From Streptomyces sp. NBC_00377 (GTDB lineage Bacteria; Actinomycetota; Actinomycetes; Streptomycetales; Streptomycetaceae): DNA of 64,000 nucleotides. The notes below the pieces were generated by a model. The model ran no database searches and was not told the DNA's origin. It was given only the letters and a program-made list of their open reading frames with translations. Within the stretch, counting starts at the first letter, position 1; each line of letters begins with the position of its first letter. The stretch is taken from assembly GCF_036075115.1 (NCBI RefSeq), contig NZ_CP107958.1, positions 5,456,001-5,520,000 on the forward strand, written 5' to 3'. The position numbers and the translations under genes were made by a program. Shown in pieces: positions 61,413-64,000 of the stretch.

Positions 61413-62663
61413 CTACGCCGGAGGCACGAACCCGGAGACCGGCCCCCGCCCCCGATCGGCGACCGACTCCTCCTGAGCCGGCGCGGACCGTCCCCCGTCC
61501 GGCACAGGACCTCCAGCAGCAGCCGGTGACTGCGCCGCCCCGGACCCGGAAGCCACCGGAGGCCCGGACGAGGCCGGCGCGCCCCACGCAGGGGGCGCAG
61601 CAGGCGGAGCGGGCACAACAGGAGGAGCCGGCGCACCGTAGGACACCAGCGGGCTGTACGGCGTCGGTGGACTGTATGGCGCCGATGGACCGTACGAAGT
61701 GGCTGAACCGTAGGGAGCCGGCTGACTGTAGGGAGCGGGCGAACCGTACGACGGGGCGTGCTGACCGTACGGCGTCGGCGAACCGTACGACGGGGCTGGC
61801 TGACCGTACGGGGCTGGCGGGGCGAAGGCTCCCGGCATACCGAACCCTGTTCCGGTCCCCGCTCCGGCCGCACCCCCGCCCACGGGCGGCCGCCCCGCCA
61901 CCGAACCGTTCCCGAAGGTCCGCCGCGCCTCCCGGACCTGCCGCTCCTGCGTCACCGCGGCCAGAAACGCGGCCGCCGGTACCCCCGGGGGCACCGGCGT
62001 ACCCGTACGCGCCGCCAGATCACCGGCCAGCCGCTCCGCCATCGCCCCGCCGACCTGCGGATCCAGCTGGTTCATCCGCCCCAGGTACTGCCGGACCGCC
62101 AGCCACAGCCCGTCGGGCACCGCCGAAAGGTCCAGCGCCTGGAATCGTCCGGCCAGCCAGGGCGGGGGCGGTGGTACGAAACCGGACCGCGCGACAGGCA
62201 CCCGCTCACGGACCACCAGCGTCCCGGCGAAGACATCACCGAGCCGTCGTCCCCGTGCCGACACGAGCGAGGCGATACAGGCCACCACCCCCATCGTCAG
62301 CAGGATCTCCACCACCCCGAGCGCACCCCGGACCAGCGCGTGCCTGAACCGGATCGGCCCACCGTCGTCGCGCACCACCCGCAACCCGCACGCCATCTTC
62401 CCGAGCGACCGCCCATGACTGAGCGTCTCGACCGCGATCGGCCCGCCCACCAGCACCAACAGGAAAGAGGCGATCGACAGGGCGACCTGCGCCGCCTCGT
62501 CGAGGGAAGCCGTCGCCGCTATGACAGCGATCGTCACGACGGTGTAGGCCACGATCGCCACGAAAAGGTCCAGCAGCGTGGCCAATGCACGGCTGGGCAG
62601 CCTGGCAGGCCGCAGCTCCAAGGCCACGGCCTCACCTGTCACCAGCTCACTCACGCCCGTCAT
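61413..62663 (-). CDS. RDD-family membrane protein with repetitive Pro/Tyr/Ser tail
   Basis: 416 residues from ATG 62663; a GTG at 62654 is an alternative. The RDD domain at about 15-145 has LPSRALATLLDLFVAIVAYT (family Arg and Asp-Asp-like positions), two to three helices and HGRSLGKMACGLRVVRDDGG, RGRRLGDVFAGTLVV. A middle segment (about 160-260) is helical. The C-terminal 150 residues are low complexity with PAPYGQPAPSYGSPTPYGQ repeats. Role unknown. Divergent from the SpoIIM-like gene, a pairing common in actinobacteria. Confidence 0.88.
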   Translation of the reverse strand: MTGVSELVTGEAVALELRPARLPSRALATLLDLFVAIVAYTVVTIAVIAATASLDEAAQVALSIASFLLVLVGGPIAVETLSHGRSLGKMACGLRVVRDDGGPIRFRHALVRGALGVVEILLTMGVVACIASLVSARGRRLGDVFAGTLVVRERVPVARSGFVPPPPPWLAGRFQALDLSAVPDGLWLAVRQYLGRMNQLDPQVGGAMAERLAGDLAARTGTPVPPGVPAAAFLAAVTQERQVREARRTFGNGSVAGRPPVGGGAAGAGTGTGFGMPGAFAPPAPYGQPAPSYGSPTPYGQHAPSYGSPAPYSQPAPYGSATSYGPSAPYSPPTPYSPLVSYGAPAPPVVPAPPAAPPAWGAPASSGPPVASGSGAAQSPAAAGGPVPDGGRSAPAQEESVADRGRGPVSGFVPPA

Positions 62664-62784
62664 CCCTTCCCTGGCCTGCCCCGAGAGCGGCCAGTCTGCC
62701 AAGCTGAGGGCCTGTCGCGCCGCAGTACGACAAGCTGACATCCATCACCGGCCGACGACGAACAGCCGAGGAGCAGGCACACCG

Positions 62785-63792
62785 ATGGACCTGGACGTCT
62801 TCGTCTCCGCCCACCGAGCCGAATGGGACCGTCTCGACGCCCTCCTCCGCCGCCGGCGCGGACTCACCGGCGACGAGGCCGACGAACTCGTCACCCTCTA
62901 CCAGCGCACCGCCACTCACCTCTCCCTGATCCAGTCCAGTGCCCCGGACCCCCAGCTCACCGGCCGGCTCACCCAGCTCGTGGCACGCGCGCGTAATGCG
63001 GTGACAGGAACCCGCCGTGCGTCGTGGCGGGACGTGACGCGCTTCCTCACCCAGAGCTTTCCCGCCGCCGTCTACCGGTCGCGCCACTGGTGGGTGCCCA
63101 CCGCACTTCTCTCCACGGCCGTCGCCGCGCTTCTCGGCTGGTGGATCGGTACCCATCCGGAAGTGCAGTCCTCCATAGCGGCCCCCGACGAACTACGCGA
63201 GCTCACCCGACCCGGCGGCCTCTACGAGACCTACTACTCGAGCCATCAGGCCGCGGCCTTCGCCGCCCAGGTCTGGACGAACAACGCCCAGGCCGCCGCG
63301 ATGTGCCTGGTCCTGGGAGTCTTCCTCGGCCTGCCGGTCCTCTGGGTCCTCTTCCAGAACATGCTGAACCTCGGCATCGGGGCCGGCCTCATGTCCTCGG
63401 CGGGCCGGCTCGACACCTTCCTGGGCCTCGTCCTCCCGCACGGCCTGCTCGAGCTGACCGCGGTCTTCGTCGCGGCCGGCACGGGGCTCCGCCTGGGCTG
63501 GACCGTGATCGACCCGGGCCCGCGCTCCCGGCGCACCGCCCTCGCCGAGGAAGGCCGAGCCGCGGTCGGCATGGCGATCGGCCTCGCACTGGTCCTCTTC
63601 GTCTCCGGCGCCATCGAAGGCTTCGTCACCCCGTCGGGGCTGCCCACCTGGGCCCGCATCACCATCGGCATCACAGCCGAACTGGCCTTCCTCGTCTATG
63701 TCTACGTCGTCGGCGGCCGAGCCGCGCGCGCCGGGGACACAGGAGATCTCGAGGCCGCCGAGCGCAGCGCCACGGTGCCGACGGCCGCCTGA
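62785..63792 (+). CDS. Stage II sporulation protein M (SpoIIM)-family membrane protein
   Basis: 335 residues from ATG 62785 (GAGGAG upstream). Soluble N-terminus (MDLDVFVSAHRAEWDRLDAL, LVTLYQRTATHLSLIQSS), then five or six helices: WWVPTALLSTAVAALLGWWI, AAAMCLVLGVFLGLPVLWVL, FLGLVLPHGLLELTAVFVAA and others. The PHGxxE motif (LPHGLLELTAVF near residue 220) is the family signature. In Bacillus SpoIIM is part of the engulfment complex; in Streptomyces, which has no engulfment, its role is unknown. Confidence 0.92.
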   Translation: MDLDVFVSAHRAEWDRLDALLRRRRGLTGDEADELVTLYQRTATHLSLIQSSAPDPQLTGRLTQLVARARNAVTGTRRASWRDVTRFLTQSFPAAVYRSRHWWVPTALLSTAVAALLGWWIGTHPEVQSSIAAPDELRELTRPGGLYETYYSSHQAAAFAAQVWTNNAQAAAMCLVLGVFLGLPVLWVLFQNMLNLGIGAGLMSSAGRLDTFLGLVLPHGLLELTAVFVAAGTGLRLGWTVIDPGPRSRRTALAEEGRAAVGMAIGLALVLFVSGAIEGFVTPSGLPTWARITIGITAELAFLVYVYVVGGRAARAGDTGDLEAAERSATVPTAA

Positions 63793-63844
63793 TGTGCGGA
63801 TGACCCCGCGGGGCTGCTAGTCTCCTCTTCGCCCACAAACGCCG

Positions 63845-63873
63845 TTGACACGGAGTGCGTGGGGAGGTAGATT
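63845..63873 (+). promoter_or_regulatory. Near-consensus housekeeping promoter
   Basis: TTGACA (63845-63850), 17 bases, TAGATT (63868-63873). A perfect -35 and good -10 at ideal spacing is rare in Streptomyces except for rRNA, tRNA and other strongly expressed genes. It reads rightward, out of the window. A second possible -10, TAGTAT, lies at 63916-63921. Confidence 0.8.
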
Positions 63874-63934
63874 CGAACAGTTGCCTGGAACTGGAAAAGT
63901 CCGGTCGGCAGCGGTTAGTATCTGTCAGCCTCTT

Positions 63935-64000
63935 GAATCTTCTGATTCCGCAGAGGCCCCCGATAAGTCGGAAAATGAATGGCCGGTCAGACCGGCCCGA
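63935..64000 (+). other. rRNA-operon-leader-like sequence at the window edge
   Basis: TCTGATTCCGCAGAGG, then CCCCGATAAGTCGGAAAA, resembles the TCTGATAAAGTCGGAA words of Streptomyces rRNA leaders as I remember them. GGCCGGT-CAG-ACCGGCC (63981-63997) is a perfect hairpin. With the strong promoter at 63845 this suggests that 16S rRNA begins a few hundred bases beyond the window. Confidence 0.5.

Overview
This is a very GC-rich window with GTG and TTG starts. It carries a WhiB sporulation regulator, a SpoIIM-like protein, F420 biosynthesis genes, a SigB-family sigma factor with partner-switching proteins, and a large group of LytR-CpsA-Psr (LCP) cell-wall proteins. Together these point to a Streptomyces chromosome core. 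From memory, the gene content and order resemble the region around whiB in S. coelicolor (SCO3070 down to SCO3019). I could not check that by alignment.

Layout. 0-3 kb: end of a histidine-degradation cluster (hutF, hutI) and a convergent EamA exporter. 3-7.5 kb: a membrane protein fusing sigma-like, zinc-finger and ricin-lectin parts, then a SigB-type sigma factor divergent from its STAS and HATPase partners. 7.4-8.3 kb: a noncoding interval with two tandem-repeat families (40 bp and 29 bp). 8.3-12.4 kb: a tight four-gene operon of secreted or anchored envelope proteins, two of them sortase substrates. 12.4-17.3 kb: a POT peptide transporter, a two-component system and a GtrA protein. 17.5-21.7 kb: purK-purE-dipeptidase, followed by a paralogue of the dipeptidase that has lost its metal ligands. 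21.7-23.5 kb: a MITE-like element, two VOC proteins and a divergent CGNR regulator with a cluster of GTTAC sites between them.

23.7-40 kb: an envelope-glycan region with UDP-glucose dehydrogenase, five LCP ligases, a GT2 glycosyltransferase, a PGRP-type amidase and a mannose-1-phosphate nucleotidyltransferase. It also holds an acyl-CoA dehydrogenase, a thioesterase and a Cys/Met-rich copper-storage-like protein. 41-45 kb: a minus-strand operon of a cysteine dioxygenase-like gene, fbiA, fbiB and a DNA glycosylase. 45.8-51.6 kb: whiB, then a 1231-residue glycosyltransferase coupled to a secreted DUF5719-type protein. 51.7-63.8 kb: mannose metabolism (manB, SIS/PMI-like gene, manA), a Trm112-like protein, a CDF transporter, ahcY with a strongly structured leader, and RDD and SpoIIM membrane proteins. 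The last 200 bases hold a near-consensus housekeeping promoter and rRNA-leader-like sequence, so an rRNA operon may start just outside the window.

How the genes fit together: manA, the PMI-like gene, manB and the nucleotidyltransferase would supply GDP-mannose, and UDP-glucose dehydrogenase would supply UDP-glucuronate. The glycosyltransferases would build glycans and the LCP proteins would attach them to peptidoglycan. The most interesting unexplained items are the sortase-substrate operon, the ahcY leader RNA, the inactive dipeptidase paralogue, the sigma-lectin fusion, the GTTAC operator array and the repeat block downstream of the anti-sigma gene.
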